From Phormidium ambiguum IAM M-71 (GTDB taxonomy: Bacteria > Cyanobacteriota > Cyanobacteriia > Cyanobacteriales > Aerosakkonemataceae), in the NCBI RefSeq assembly GCF_001904725.1, contig NZ_MRCE01000009.1, positions 16,838-80,837 on the forward strand: a stretch of 64,000 nucleotides of DNA, written 5' to 3'. Positions 36,089 through 45,781 of this stretch are shown piece after piece. Numbering within the stretch: the first letter of the stretch is position 1; every line of letters begins with the position of its first letter. The notes under the pieces were generated by a model that saw only the letters and a program-made list of their open reading frames with translations, was not told where the DNA came from and made no database searches. Both the position numbers and the translations under genes were made by a program.

Positions 36089-37467
36089 ACAACAGCCTCG
36101 CTATGATTGGGAATATCTCGCTGTTCAAAATCAACAACAACAGCACTAAACTTAGCTCTCGAACCTCTGCGAGGAATGGAAGAAAGATACTTAAATTCAA
36201 CCTGCACGTTTGTCTGCAAACGCTTAATTAGCTGGTCACAAATTAACTGTTCTAAATACTCGTTTTCTACTAAATCTGCTTCAAATTTGACAATATTACA
36301 GATAAATTTTTCGTAATCGACTTGGACAATCTGACTTTCTTTAACACCAGGAAGGTCTTTAAGAACGCTGTAACCCAGCATTCCAATCCTGCGCCCATCC
36401 CTAGTTTTTACCAGGTTCTCTAACCTTCCTTCAACTTGAGAAATAATCGGCCATTTCAAACCACAAGAACAGTTTGAGGCATAACTTGTAGATATGGCAG
36501 CATCTCCTAGTTCGTAACGAATCAAAGGCATACTTTTTCGTAGCAGTCCAGTGACGACAACTCTTCCTAACTTGCCTTCTTTCACGGGTCGATCGTATTT
36601 GTCTAAAATCTCGACAATACCCACTAGTGGGTTGATGTGCATTTGTCCTTCTGGACATTCCACAGCTAAATGACAGCATTCTTGTGAAGAGTAATAGTTA
36701 AAAACTTTCCGGCAAATTGAGTTTTCAATATTAGCACGCCAATCAGGTTGCAGAGTTTCGGAAGTGACAACAGCGACACATCGATCTTTTGAAAGAAAAG
36801 TGCGATCGCCTAACAGAATCGCTAACTGGTGAACGGCTGAAGCGTAACCCCAGATTAATTGTGGTTTCAGGTTGTTAATTAACTCAATAATTCGCTCTCG
36901 ATTGCGAGAGTGTAATGAGTAAATAGACAAAGCAACATTACCAAATAAAATATCGCGCCAGTATAATTCTTCACTATTAGGTGAAGGAGTCATAAACCCA
37001 GTGAGATAAAGCGATCGCGGATAGCGAGTTCCGCAAATCCGAAGAAAAAATTCTTCATTAATTGCCTGAAACAATCCTTTTTCTTCAAGAGTTTCCGACA
37101 AACGCAGCGGAGTTCCACTCGTGCCGCTAGTCGTATGAAACATTGTTAACGGTAACAATGGAGAAGGCCAAAAATTAGAATTGTTGGCTCGTAGTGTTTG
37201 TTTAAAAAGAACCGGAAACTGAGAAAGAATTTCTAAAACATTGTCATCTCTAGAAGAAAGAACCGGATAATCATTGAGATTCTTTTGGTAAAACGGAACT
37301 CGATTTCTGGCAAATTCGTAAAGGGATTTAAAAGCAGTCGCTTGGTAATTCCAGAATTCATCAGTAGACATCTGCCAAGCATTTCGCGCCAGGAAACGAT
37401 TTGGCAATCCTGCTAAACTTTTAATTCTAGTATTGAGTTCAACTTTGGTGGCTTTCCAGTTATTCAT
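36085..37467 (-). CDS. Phenylacetate-CoA ligase-like (PaaK/CapK) adenylate-forming protein
   Basis: 460 residues, related to the CapK/PaaK adenylating family often found in capsule loci. The phosphate-binding loop HTTSGTSGTPLRLSET, the SSQECCHLAVECPEGQMHIN region, and the C-terminal GRVVVTGLLRKSMPLIRYEL then GDAAI are as in the family, as is the zinc-like CSCGLKWPIISQVEGR. In polysaccharide clusters such proteins are thought to activate an acyl group for attachment to a sugar; the substrate is unknown. The gene overlaps its upstream glycosyltransferase by eight bases and the polymerase by four, so it is firmly within the operon. Confidence 0.87.
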   Translation of the reverse strand: MNNWKATKVELNTRIKSLAGLPNRFLARNAWQMSTDEFWNYQATAFKSLYEFARNRVPFYQKNLNDYPVLSSRDDNVLEILSQFPVLFKQTLRANNSNFWPSPLLPLTMFHTTSGTSGTPLRLSETLEEKGLFQAINEEFFLRICGTRYPRSLYLTGFMTPSPNSEELYWRDILFGNVALSIYSLHSRNRERIIELINNLKPQLIWGYASAVHQLAILLGDRTFLSKDRCVAVVTSETLQPDWRANIENSICRKVFNYYSSQECCHLAVECPEGQMHINPLVGIVEILDKYDRPVKEGKLGRVVVTGLLRKSMPLIRYELGDAAISTSYASNCSCGLKWPIISQVEGRLENLVKTRDGRRIGMLGYSVLKDLPGVKESQIVQVDYEKFICNIVKFEADLVENEYLEQLICDQLIKRLQTNVQVEFKYLSSIPRRGSRAKFSAVVVDFEQRDIPNHSEAVV

Positions 37468-38716
37468 AAACTTCTCCAGATTGATTTATTTGTGAATTTG
37501 GGTAGCACACCAGGTAAGACTTGCTGGCGTTCAAGCTATAAAGTTTTGCCAGAGCTTCAACACCTTTTTCGATGTTCAAGGAACTCTGCTGAATAACACT
37601 CATAGCTTCAGATTGCTTAATGACCGATCGATCGTGAAACTTCGCTAACACTGCATCCGCCCAGACACAAGCAGGTTGCGAAAGGGATAGTCGCTGCACC
37701 AGCGGCTTGACCGCATCTACTTCTTCGGTAATCACATCTGAAAATACACAGGGTAGCCCTGCCGCCTGTGCTTCGAGCGAGACTAGGGGCAACCCTTCGT
37801 AGAAAGAGGGAAAGAGGAAAATATCCATTGCACCTCGCATCAAGCGAGATATATCAGACCTAACACCCGCAAAGATTACGCGGTCAGTTAAACCTAATTG
37901 TGCAACTTCCTGTTCTATTGTCGGACGCAGCACGCCGTCACCGAGCAGTAACAGGTATGTTTTTGGTTCTCGTTTGACAACTTCTGCGGCAATTTTTAAG
38001 AGAAACAGGTGATTCTTTTGTTTGGCAAATCGGCCAACGTGACCGATGACAAAGGCATCTACTGGAATATTCAACTCGGCGCGAACTGTAACCGGATCGA
38101 TCGCATCTCGAAAAGCTTTTAAGTCAATACCGTAGTAAAGTACTTGCCAACGAGGATCGCTTTCCCAGTTTGCACCGAACAAAGCGGCAACTGCTGGGCG
38201 AGCGCACCCTAAACCAAAGGTGGCATAGCGATCAATCCAATGTTTCATCACAGTGGAATATAAGCGCCGATATAATCCGGCTTGAGCTTGGAGGAGAGAG
38301 CTATCATTATGGCTGTGGGCAATGCGGACGGGTACACCAGCTTGTTTTGCCAAGCGCAGAACATAGCCGCTGAAGAAATGAGGGTGGCTGTGAACGATGT
38401 CGTATGGGCCATACTCGCGCAAGATGCGCTTGAAGTTGGCAGCATAACTCCAAGGATTCCAGCGATCGAGCACACAGGGGATAATTCGACTACCCAAGGC
38501 GCGAATCTCTTCATCGTAATCTCCCGGTTGAGTTGTGAGAACTAGGAAATCCATCTGGAAGCGATCCCGATCGATATGTCGCAAAACGTGCATTAACCAG
38601 GTTTCAATTCCACCCCGCACCATTTGACCAACTACGTGCAAGATCCGAATTGGTCGATCGCCTAAAGTGCTTTGCAGATGCAGTTTTGATTTAGCTGTCG
38701 AGTCTGTGAAATACAT
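37460..38716 (-). CDS. Glycosyltransferase family 4 enzyme (capsule type)
   Basis: 418 residues. GT-B fold with IRILHVVGQMVRGGIETWLM near the start (residues 23-42), DIVHSHPHFFSGYVLRLAKQ, VRIAHSHNDSS, then the nucleotide-binding half: IGHVGRFAKQKNHLFLLKIA, YLLLLGDGVLRPTIE, IFAGVRSDISRLM and FPSFYEGLPLVSLEAQAAGL carrying the EX7E glutamates. The last 50 residues are less conserved. It lies 18 bases downstream of the GH28-like gene. Expected to add a sugar to the lipid-linked precursor; acceptor unknown. Confidence 0.93.
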   Translation of the reverse strand: MYFTDSTAKSKLHLQSTLGDRPIRILHVVGQMVRGGIETWLMHVLRHIDRDRFQMDFLVLTTQPGDYDEEIRALGSRIIPCVLDRWNPWSYAANFKRILREYGPYDIVHSHPHFFSGYVLRLAKQAGVPVRIAHSHNDSSLLQAQAGLYRRLYSTVMKHWIDRYATFGLGCARPAVAALFGANWESDPRWQVLYYGIDLKAFRDAIDPVTVRAELNIPVDAFVIGHVGRFAKQKNHLFLLKIAAEVVKREPKTYLLLLGDGVLRPTIEQEVAQLGLTDRVIFAGVRSDISRLMRGAMDIFLFPSFYEGLPLVSLEAQAAGLPCVFSDVITEEVDAVKPLVQRLSLSQPACVWADAVLAKFHDRSVIKQSEAMSVIQQSSLNIEKGVEALAKLYSLNASKSYLVCYPNSQINQSGEVYE

Positions 38717-38734
38717 TTTGTTCCTCTCACCTCT

Positions 38735-40672
38735 TCAATCACGGATATTCACTACGGCGTGGAAATTTGAGCCCAGCATATATGCAGTGCTGTTTGGCAG
38801 GTTGTGCAAAGAAAGAAAAACGGTTTCGAGTCCCTCTGCTTGATTGTCGAATTTGGGTTGAATTGCGATCGTACCCGTACTCGCACCCGCAGGAATCGTT
38901 ACGGAGTTAGGAATAGTTTCATAATCTACACCATTTTCAGCTGTTCCTCGAATCGTATAATTTACCGTTAATGCTTGACTTAAATTACCTGTGCGCGTAA
39001 TCCGAAATTCTCCCGCATCCCCAGATTCAGAAGCATATATATCTGGCGCTGTTATATTGATAATTGTTGGATCGCTTTGAGTAAAATTTAAGTTAACATA
39101 TTGATTTCCATCTTTTTGACTAGGTAGAAAATCAAAGGAAGCTTCTTGAGAATTTGCGATCGGCTTTCCTTCAATCGAAAGGTTATCAAAATTTATATTG
39201 TTAATGTTTCGATCGATACCGTAACCTTGAAAACGGGAATTTGCACCGCCGCGATCGGCCACTTTTAAGTTATTTATATAGACGTTTCTAATCGAGCCCA
39301 ATCTATCAACAGAAGATTCTGGTTGCCATCCCGGTACTTGAATTTTCCATTGGAATAAACTAGCTGATTTATCAGTTCTCGGTGAATTGAGAAGGTCTTC
39401 TACCCTAATATTTTTGAAGTAAATATTCTCAAAGCTTGCTCCTGATATAGGCCATAATCCTGATAACTCATTAGCAAAAACCACATCAATATTTTCATAA
39501 TTTATATTTCGGATAAAGTCTTGTTTTGCTGTTGTGCCTATTTTGAAACCATTACCGCCATAAAATACAGAATTGATCATATTAATATTTTCATTATTTT
39601 GAATTGCGCCATTCTTGTCACCACCGTGAGAAGTAACATCATCCGTTCCTTTGTAAAGGATATTGTCGATTTTAATGTTTCTCGAAGACCAAAAATCAAA
39701 GCCATCTGTATTCAGAAATTCCGGTTCTGGATCGGCTAAAATCTTCAGATTGTAAATATCAATATTCTCGGAATAAGACATCCAAACATTAGCCACTGCT
39801 GGATCTAGAAGAATAGTATCTTGTAAGAGAACATTTTTAGCATTCTTCAATAAAATTAAACTGTACCATCCGCCTCTCGATCGCCAATAACTACCATTAC
39901 CATTGATAACGCCGCGCCCAAAAATTTTCACATTCTCAGCATTTTCAATCTGAATTAAACCCTTACCGTAGGATGGATTAATTTCTTTCGTTGCTTCCAA
40001 AACTGCTCCGGGAGCTAAGTACAAAGTTAGATTACTCTTCAAGTCGAGTTGTCTAATTTTGTATACTCCAGGCGGGAAATAAAGAATCCCTTGTTGGGCA
40101 GAAACTTCATCGATCGCTTTTTGAATTAACTCTGTTGCGTCTTGTGAGCCAGTGTTATTAACTCCATAATTTAAAACATTTTTCACATTAAGGTCGTTAA
40201 GATTAGGAGATTTTTCTTCTAAAGGTTCGGCAAAAATAAATAATTTTTCATCTAAGGAATTGGGTTGATGCAGAATTAACTTTCTGGGTTCGGTGAGGGA
40301 AAAAGAAATTGTGTTTTGGTTGCGGTTAGCTGGAATCTCATAGCTTTTAGGACTAAGAGTATATTTGTCGATCGCTTCATCAGCTGTAATTTCTAGATCA
40401 ACTTTCCCAGCAAAAGCGAATTGAACATAACTAGTAGAGTTATATTTTTGTACTGATACAGGTTGACCATTTACTTTGACTGAATAAGTGCGACTTTCGG
40501 TTAATAAAGCCGACTTAGGGTAAAGTTCAACTAAGCTTGTATTTGACGATATTTGGGTATTCATAGATGCTGTATTGAAAGTTATAGCCAGGAACATTGT
40601 CAAAGTAGTTAGGATCAAAAATGACCAATTAAATTTCCATTTCCCCAGGTTTAGGAATTTTAGATAAGGCAT
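38735..40672 (-). CDS. Exported GH28-like beta-helix protein with Calx-beta domain
   Basis: 645 residues. An N-terminal signal or anchor (WSFLILTTLTMFLAITFNTA) is followed by an Ig-like region to about 140, then a right-handed beta-helix of the glycoside hydrolase 28/pectate-lyase type: NYGVNNTGSQDATELIQKAI, ILYFPPGVYKIRQLDLKSN, LYLAPGAVLEATKE, GRGVINGNGSYW, NTDGFDFWSSRNIKIDN, GTDDVTSHGG. The C-terminus (about 545-645) is a Calx-beta domain (ESGDAGEFRITRTGNLSQAL). Such enzymes in EPS operons may trim or release the polymer; activity here is unproven. AGGAG lies about ten bases before the ATG, which overlaps the Wzx gene end by 44 bases. Confidence 0.85.
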   Translation of the reverse strand: MPYLKFLNLGKWKFNWSFLILTTLTMFLAITFNTASMNTQISSNTSLVELYPKSALLTESRTYSVKVNGQPVSVQKYNSTSYVQFAFAGKVDLEITADEAIDKYTLSPKSYEIPANRNQNTISFSLTEPRKLILHQPNSLDEKLFIFAEPLEEKSPNLNDLNVKNVLNYGVNNTGSQDATELIQKAIDEVSAQQGILYFPPGVYKIRQLDLKSNLTLYLAPGAVLEATKEINPSYGKGLIQIENAENVKIFGRGVINGNGSYWRSRGGWYSLILLKNAKNVLLQDTILLDPAVANVWMSYSENIDIYNLKILADPEPEFLNTDGFDFWSSRNIKIDNILYKGTDDVTSHGGDKNGAIQNNENINMINSVFYGGNGFKIGTTAKQDFIRNINYENIDVVFANELSGLWPISGASFENIYFKNIRVEDLLNSPRTDKSASLFQWKIQVPGWQPESSVDRLGSIRNVYINNLKVADRGGANSRFQGYGIDRNINNINFDNLSIEGKPIANSQEASFDFLPSQKDGNQYVNLNFTQSDPTIINITAPDIYASESGDAGEFRITRTGNLSQALTVNYTIRGTAENGVDYETIPNSVTIPAGASTGTIAIQPKFDNQAEGLETVFLSLHNLPNSTAYMLGSNFHAVVNIRD

Positions 40673-41936
40673 AAAATATTACTCCTAAACTAAAAATAGT
40701 TTGCACAAAAGCTGACAGAATTAATGCTAACGCCGCCCCAGATAATCCCATCAACGGAATTAACCAGAGACTAGCGATCGCAGAAGTACCAGTAACCGCA
40801 ACAAACAAAGGAATTTGAATTACAAAATACCTTGCTGCGGTAATTCCATAACCCAAAAAAGAAGCCACATAACCGATCGCCGCTGCTACCATTAACTGAA
40901 CAAATAAAACTTGTTCCCCGGCATATTCAGGCTGATAAATAATAGTCAATAGTTCTCGACCTGCAACCATTGCTATTAAAACCGCCACAACACCAACTGC
41001 TGTACCCATCCCTACTAACTTGATTAGCAGTGTGCGAAAAGCTTGAAGATTTCCAGTTGCATAATATTTCGCTAATCGAGGACTAGCTGATTGTCCCAAA
41101 GCAGCAATTACCATGTTTCCTGCTACCATCAAGTACGCCAAAGCCGCAAAAATCCCCAGTTCTCTTTCCCCTAAATAAGATTCGATAAAATATCGCGGGA
41201 TATTGCTGTTCAAAGAAATCAACATCATTACCACACCCAAAGGTAAAGCTAACCAAGTAAGTTGACCTAAAGTTTTTAGATGCCAATGGGGATGTAATAG
41301 ATGAGAAAAAGTTTGAGTACTTTTCTGCTTACCTCTTTGCCAAGGTCTAGTTTTTAGCATTAAAGCACCACTGGGCACATCATAATTAAGTAAAATAATT
41401 GCCCAAGCGATCGCTAATCCTACACTTCCCCACAAAACATTTCCAGTAAAATAGATCCCAATAGTTAACAGCAAAAGTGACAACAAACCTTTAATCATCA
41501 TTGAAATAGCGATGCGATTCATCCGTTCATGCTGTTGGATGAGTCCATAAAATACATCGCTGATTGACTCAAATCCCTTAGCCAAACCAATAGTAAGAAT
41601 CACCAGCGATGTTTGCTGACTGTATCCAGATGCGATCGTAATTCCCAAAATTATTAAAAGTCCCAAAGTAGTAGCAATCAATCTCAAACCCAGGTAATCA
41701 CCAAATTGATACTTGTGTTTAGCATCAGTCGCTTGTACATTGCGAAGCGAAAGATTAGTTAACATGATTACAGGTGCCGTCACCGCTAAACCCAAAGTAA
41801 ACTGACCGACTATTTCCGGCGAACCAAGTTTAGCTAGTACAATCAACATTCCCCATTGACAAGCTGCATAAACAGCATTACCAGCAAATGTCCAAGAAAA
41901 ATTTCGACGTAATGTTAGTGGTTTGATCTGTTCCAT
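40629..41936 (-). CDS. Oligosaccharide flippase (Wzx-like, MATE/PST superfamily)
   Basis: 435 residues with about twelve transmembrane helices. The N-terminal RRNFSWTFAGNAVYAACQWG and the LAKLGSPEIVGQFTLGLAVT pattern are typical of polysaccharide transporters of the Wzx/RfbX type. Later helices include VLWGSVGLAIAWAIILL and FVAVTGTSAIASLWLIPLMG. It would move the undecaprenyl-linked repeat unit to the outer face of the cytoplasmic membrane for polymerisation. Second gene of the operon, 66 bases after the EAL-fused dehydratase. Confidence 0.9.
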   Translation of the reverse strand: MEQIKPLTLRRNFSWTFAGNAVYAACQWGMLIVLAKLGSPEIVGQFTLGLAVTAPVIMLTNLSLRNVQATDAKHKYQFGDYLGLRLIATTLGLLIILGITIASGYSQQTSLVILTIGLAKGFESISDVFYGLIQQHERMNRIAISMMIKGLLSLLLLTIGIYFTGNVLWGSVGLAIAWAIILLNYDVPSGALMLKTRPWQRGKQKSTQTFSHLLHPHWHLKTLGQLTWLALPLGVVMMLISLNSNIPRYFIESYLGERELGIFAALAYLMVAGNMVIAALGQSASPRLAKYYATGNLQAFRTLLIKLVGMGTAVGVVAVLIAMVAGRELLTIIYQPEYAGEQVLFVQLMVAAAIGYVASFLGYGITAARYFVIQIPLFVAVTGTSAIASLWLIPLMGLSGAALALILSAFVQTIFSLGVIFYALSKIPKPGEMEI

Positions 41937-42002
41937 TGTTTACTGATTGCAATAATTTAATGTAATGGGGAATGTGATTATTCAGCAGTGTTCAATTTTT
42001 TA

Positions 42003-44726
42003 TTAATGGCCTGAATTTAAAACTGCCTTGGCTTCAATTAGTGTCTTCGCTACTGTACTTTCCACAGGTTTCGAGAAAAAGTATCCCTGACCATAAGCAC
42101 ATCTAAGTGACTTTAATTGAGTTATTTGACTCACTGTTTCCACCGATGTAGCGATTAAACTAACACCTAATTCCTGACTAATACTAATTATTTCCTCAAT
42201 ACTTGTTGATTTAGCTTGCTTAGAATCAAAATCTTGGATTAAAGAACAATTCATCTTTAAGCTATCAATTTGACCATAAATAGAATTGGTTAAATTGTAC
42301 AAATAATTCAATGATGAATTGGCTAATTGAACATTGTCGATTTGTAATTGCACTCCCAAAAACTTTAGTTTACTGAATATACTAGTAACTAAATCCAAAT
42401 TTTGAGTCAGCACTGTTTCAGGAATTTCCAATCTCAAATTAGAAGGATTAAGCTTAGTTTCTTCTAAAATTTTGCTAATCTCTGTAATTAAATTAGCGTG
42501 GAAAAATTGTTTCGTGGAAAGATTTACACCCATAGATAATCGTACATCCAGACAATATTGTTGCTGCCAAGCAGACATCTGACGACAAGCTTCTCGCATC
42601 ACCCACCAACCGATCGGAATAATTAAGCCTGTTTCCTCAGCTACAGAGATAAAATCTGCGGGAAAAACTAAGCCATGTTCTGGATGTTGCCAGCGTAACA
42701 AAGCTTCAAAACCAATCATTTCATCTGTTTCTAACCGCATAATTGGCTGATAGTAAATTTGAAATTCTTGGCATTCAATTGCCCGCTTTAAATCATTTTC
42801 CAAAGTATGTAAATGAACTGTCGAATATCCAGGTGTGTATTCCGGGACTAACTGCTCTAACAAAAAGACAATTAAATTAGAATTATTTTGCTCTGCTGCT
42901 TGACAAAGTGAATCTACCTTAGTATCGATCGAGTCCGGGACAATGCGGCTAGCATTTTCAGCAGTCAAAATCTTTTCATGTCGGGTGCGGTTGTATTGTT
43001 CACCTTGAATAAACAATTCTTCGTAAAGCTTTTCTCCAGGACGCAACCCGGTAAAAGTTATATCAATATCTTTGCCAACTTCCAATCCTGAAAGGCGAAT
43101 TAAATCTTTGGCTAAGTCTACAATTTTGACTGGTTTACCCATATCAAGCATGAATACTTCTCCACCACGTCCGAGTACAGATGCTTGCAATACTAGTTGC
43201 ACTGCTTCTGGAATTGTCATGAAATAACGGCAAATTTCTGGATGAGTAATGGTAATCGGCCCACCTTTAATTATTTGGTTTTTAAAAGTGGGAACCACAC
43301 TACCTCGACTACCTAAAACATTACCAAACCGAACTACTACAAATGGTTTTCCACTCTTTTGAGCGGCTCGCAAAACTAACATTTCTGCAACTCGTTTGCT
43401 CGCTCCCATAATATTAGTTGGATTAACTGCTTTGTCAGTAGAAATCATGACAAAGTTCTGCACGTCATAATGCAACACTAGGTCTAGCAAATTTTTGGTT
43501 CCCCAGACATTATTTGTGATTGCTTCTGGTGGATTTAATTCCATCATAGGAACGTGCTTATGCGCCGCAGCGTGAAATACTACTTCTGGATGGAAGGTTT
43601 CAAAGACATACTTCAGGCGTGGTAGCATTCTTAAGTCAGCAATGAGAGCAGTAATTTGCGGTAAATTTTTTGGTTCTTCGCCTTTATTTTTCAAAGATTT
43701 AATGATACTTTGCAATTCTTGCTCAATAGTGAATACCGAATTTTCTCCATGTCCCAATATTATTATTTGAGCCGGGTTACATTTGAAGATTTGCCGACAA
43801 AGTTCGCTACCGATCGATCCTCCTGCACCTGTAACTAACACTTTTTTACCTTGGAGAAGTTGGGAGACTTTTTCGATATCGGTTTGGATAGGTTCACGAC
43901 GTAGTAAATCTTCTATTTGTACTTCTCTAATATTGCCTGCATTGGTACGAGAGTAAATAATTTCATGGATCGCAGGTAAAGTGCTAGTGAGAATTTTATT
44001 AGATTGACAAATATCGACAATCTCTCGAATTACTTTGCCAGAAGCACTAGGCATCGCAATAATTACTCGGTGAATATGTAGAGAGCGCACAATTTTGGGA
44101 ATTTGATTGTGATTGCCAACTACATTAATGCCACAAATTTGTAAGTTAAATTTTTTGGGATCGTCGTCAATGAAAGCAACAGGATAAAGTCCTACTTGAG
44201 GATTTTGTTGTAAATTCTTGACTAAGGATACTCCCGCACTACCCGCACCAACAATTAGAGCGCGATCGCGGCGATGGAATTTTTTATGTTGCTTACTTAT
44301 TCTTTCTAGAACTGGCACACTAAAACGAATACTACCAATGATCAGAAAGCTGAGTATTCCATCAAGCAAAGGTAGTGAGTGCGGCAAGTTATTTACTATC
44401 GGATGATGTAAGTAAATAATTTTGAAAATCATTACTTCTGCTACTCCAGTAACAATCATGCTAGAACCTATTTGTTCTAATTCATAAAGTCCAGCGTAGC
44501 GCCAGCAATGACTATAAAACCGAAAGTTATAAAGTACCGCCATTTTAACTAAGAGAAATAGTATCGTTACTGCTATTAATCCTGGTAGGTAAGGCTCGAT
44601 CGCTACTCCCTCATCTAAACGGATTTTTAACGCAATCAAAGGAGTAATTAGAAAAACACTGGCATCTAGTAATAAAAAGTGCCTATTTCTTAATCCTCGA
44701 ACTAAATTTGATAATTTATCTGTCAT
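42003..44726 (-). CDS. FlaA1/CapD-type UDP-sugar 4,6-dehydratase fused to a C-terminal EAL domain
   Basis: 907 residues, against about 600-640 for ordinary membrane FlaA1/CapD/WbpM proteins. Four membrane helices (about 17-35, 46-67, 85-105, 120-138), a first Rossmann domain (GAGSAGVS 160-167), then the dehydratase SDR domain: TGAGGSIG (299-306), T430, D431, K432, M440 and K444 in the PglF-like arrangement, and GLRPGEKLYEELF (560-572). Residues about 640-900 form an EAL domain: E674 of FEALLRW, N735, E767, D797, K824, E863 and Q880 are at the expected positions, but the DDFGTGYSSL loop reads DNVQLANSSL. It may bind c-di-GMP with weak or no hydrolysis. First gene of the polysaccharide operon; c-di-GMP control of sugar-nucleotide supply is inferred. 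Confidence 0.93.
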   Translation of the reverse strand: MTDKLSNLVRGLRNRHFLLLDASVFLITPLIALKIRLDEGVAIEPYLPGLIAVTILFLLVKMAVLYNFRFYSHCWRYAGLYELEQIGSSMIVTGVAEVMIFKIIYLHHPIVNNLPHSLPLLDGILSFLIIGSIRFSVPVLERISKQHKKFHRRDRALIVGAGSAGVSLVKNLQQNPQVGLYPVAFIDDDPKKFNLQICGINVVGNHNQIPKIVRSLHIHRVIIAMPSASGKVIREIVDICQSNKILTSTLPAIHEIIYSRTNAGNIREVQIEDLLRREPIQTDIEKVSQLLQGKKVLVTGAGGSIGSELCRQIFKCNPAQIIILGHGENSVFTIEQELQSIIKSLKNKGEEPKNLPQITALIADLRMLPRLKYVFETFHPEVVFHAAAHKHVPMMELNPPEAITNNVWGTKNLLDLVLHYDVQNFVMISTDKAVNPTNIMGASKRVAEMLVLRAAQKSGKPFVVVRFGNVLGSRGSVVPTFKNQIIKGGPITITHPEICRYFMTIPEAVQLVLQASVLGRGGEVFMLDMGKPVKIVDLAKDLIRLSGLEVGKDIDITFTGLRPGEKLYEELFIQGEQYNRTRHEKILTAENASRIVPDSIDTKVDSLCQAAEQNNSNLIVFLLEQLVPEYTPGYSTVHLHTLENDLKRAIECQEFQIYYQPIMRLETDEMIGFEALLRWQHPEHGLVFPADFISVAEETGLIIPIGWWVMREACRQMSAWQQQYCLDVRLSMGVNLSTKQFFHANLITEISKILEETKLNPSNLRLEIPETVLTQNLDLVTSIFSKLKFLGVQLQIDNVQLANSSLNYLYNLTNSIYGQIDSLKMNCSLIQDFDSKQAKSTSIEEIISISQELGVSLIATSVETVSQITQLKSLRCAYGQGYFFSKPVESTVAKTLIEAKAVLNSGH

Positions 44727-45781
44727 ATAGTCACCACCAAGTATTTTGGGTTTCTTTGATGGGTAATCTATAAGTAATCGGATATCAATTATGTTAACTG
44801 TATTTAGTTTTATCTAAGATTAGCGGGCTATCACCGATCGCATAAATTTTACAAAATCCAATACAGTATCACTTAGTTTTGTCCAATTACTTATTCGATT
44901 CTTTTCCTGTAAAAAAAAGATGAGCTTGTAATACTTCCGAGATTAAGAAATAAATTTGAGGAAAATTTGAGGAAAAAATTTTTTCCGGTTTTTTTCAAAT
45001 TAAACAATTTTGTTTCATTAGCATTATTTATGAGACTACTATCTCTATGCCAAAGCGTCAGCCAATTTATCAAATTTGCAACTAACTACTGACTACTGTT
45101 AATTCATAGATGTATTTTTAACCGCTATTATACTTAATATACCTATCATTTTTTAGTCTAAATTCTTCAAAACCCAAATTTTTTCGGCCAACTTACCACG
45201 TAACTTTTTTTAAAAAAGTATAATTCTTTACTATTTATATTCTCATGTAGTAAAAAAAAGGTTCTTGAGAATCTTTTTGTTGATAAATATTTACTTTTAG
45301 TACGTTGACATTTTTATAATCCTGTGAGAAAATATACCAAAAATTATGGTTAACTAAAAAATATGCACTCAAAGATAACTAAATTTTATAAATTTTTTTT
45401 GTAAAAATATATAGTTAAAATTTATAGATTTTTCATAATCAGAATTTTAAAATTTATATACATATTTTTTAATAATTGCTGTGTTAATTTTTGTAGAATA
45501 TTTTACATTGAGAAATTACCTTACCAGATACACTAAAGCTAGAATGGCTAAGGCATTACCACTCACCTAGCTAGATGCGTTAAGGGATTTTAGATTTTAG
45601 ATTTTGGATTTTTCGATTCACCACACCCATAAAGGGATGCGGCTTGAAGATGAAAACATTTTAGATTTTTTGCCCACGCTGAAGTAGGGTTTGAACCAAA
45701 AAATCTAAAAATTTTAGGGTAAGCATAAGTTTCGTGTGCCAAATTTTTTTATACACTCTATACAACTTACTGGAGTCATAG
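44727..45781. other. Divergent promoter region between EPS operon and wzc-like gene
   Basis: About 1050 AT-rich bases with no convincing gene; a 60-codon minus-strand frame near 44891-45073 has low-complexity composition and was not accepted. The region must hold the promoters of the minus-strand operon and the plus-strand tyrosine-kinase gene. Long A/T tracts fill 44880-45500. At 45590-45620 the direct repeats TTAGATTTTAGATTTTGGAT occur, as also beside mfd (9928-9950). A 14-bp inverted repeat is listed separately. I see no unambiguous -35/-10 pair. Confidence 0.6.
45659..45710 (+). promoter_or_regulatory. Inverted repeat in the leader of the wzc-like gene
   Basis: TTTTAGATTTTTTG (45659-45672) and its exact reverse complement CAAAAAATCTAAAA (45697-45710), separated by 24 bases and ending about 70 bases before the start codon. 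It could be a transcript hairpin or a leftover of a dispersed TTTAGATT repeat family; a regulatory role is a guess. Confidence 0.35.

Noticed and set aside
44891-45073. 60-codon minus-strand open frame in the divergent EPS/wzc intergenic region
   Set aside because: Low-complexity, Phe/Leu/Ser/Asn-rich translation of an AT-rich stretch, no ribosome-binding site, no recognisable similarity.
45177-45192. ATTTTTTCGGCCAA-like sequence in the wzc leader as a motif instance
   Set aside because: Shares TTTTTCGG but lacks ATGTA and the GGAAAT end; could be chance in an AT-rich region.
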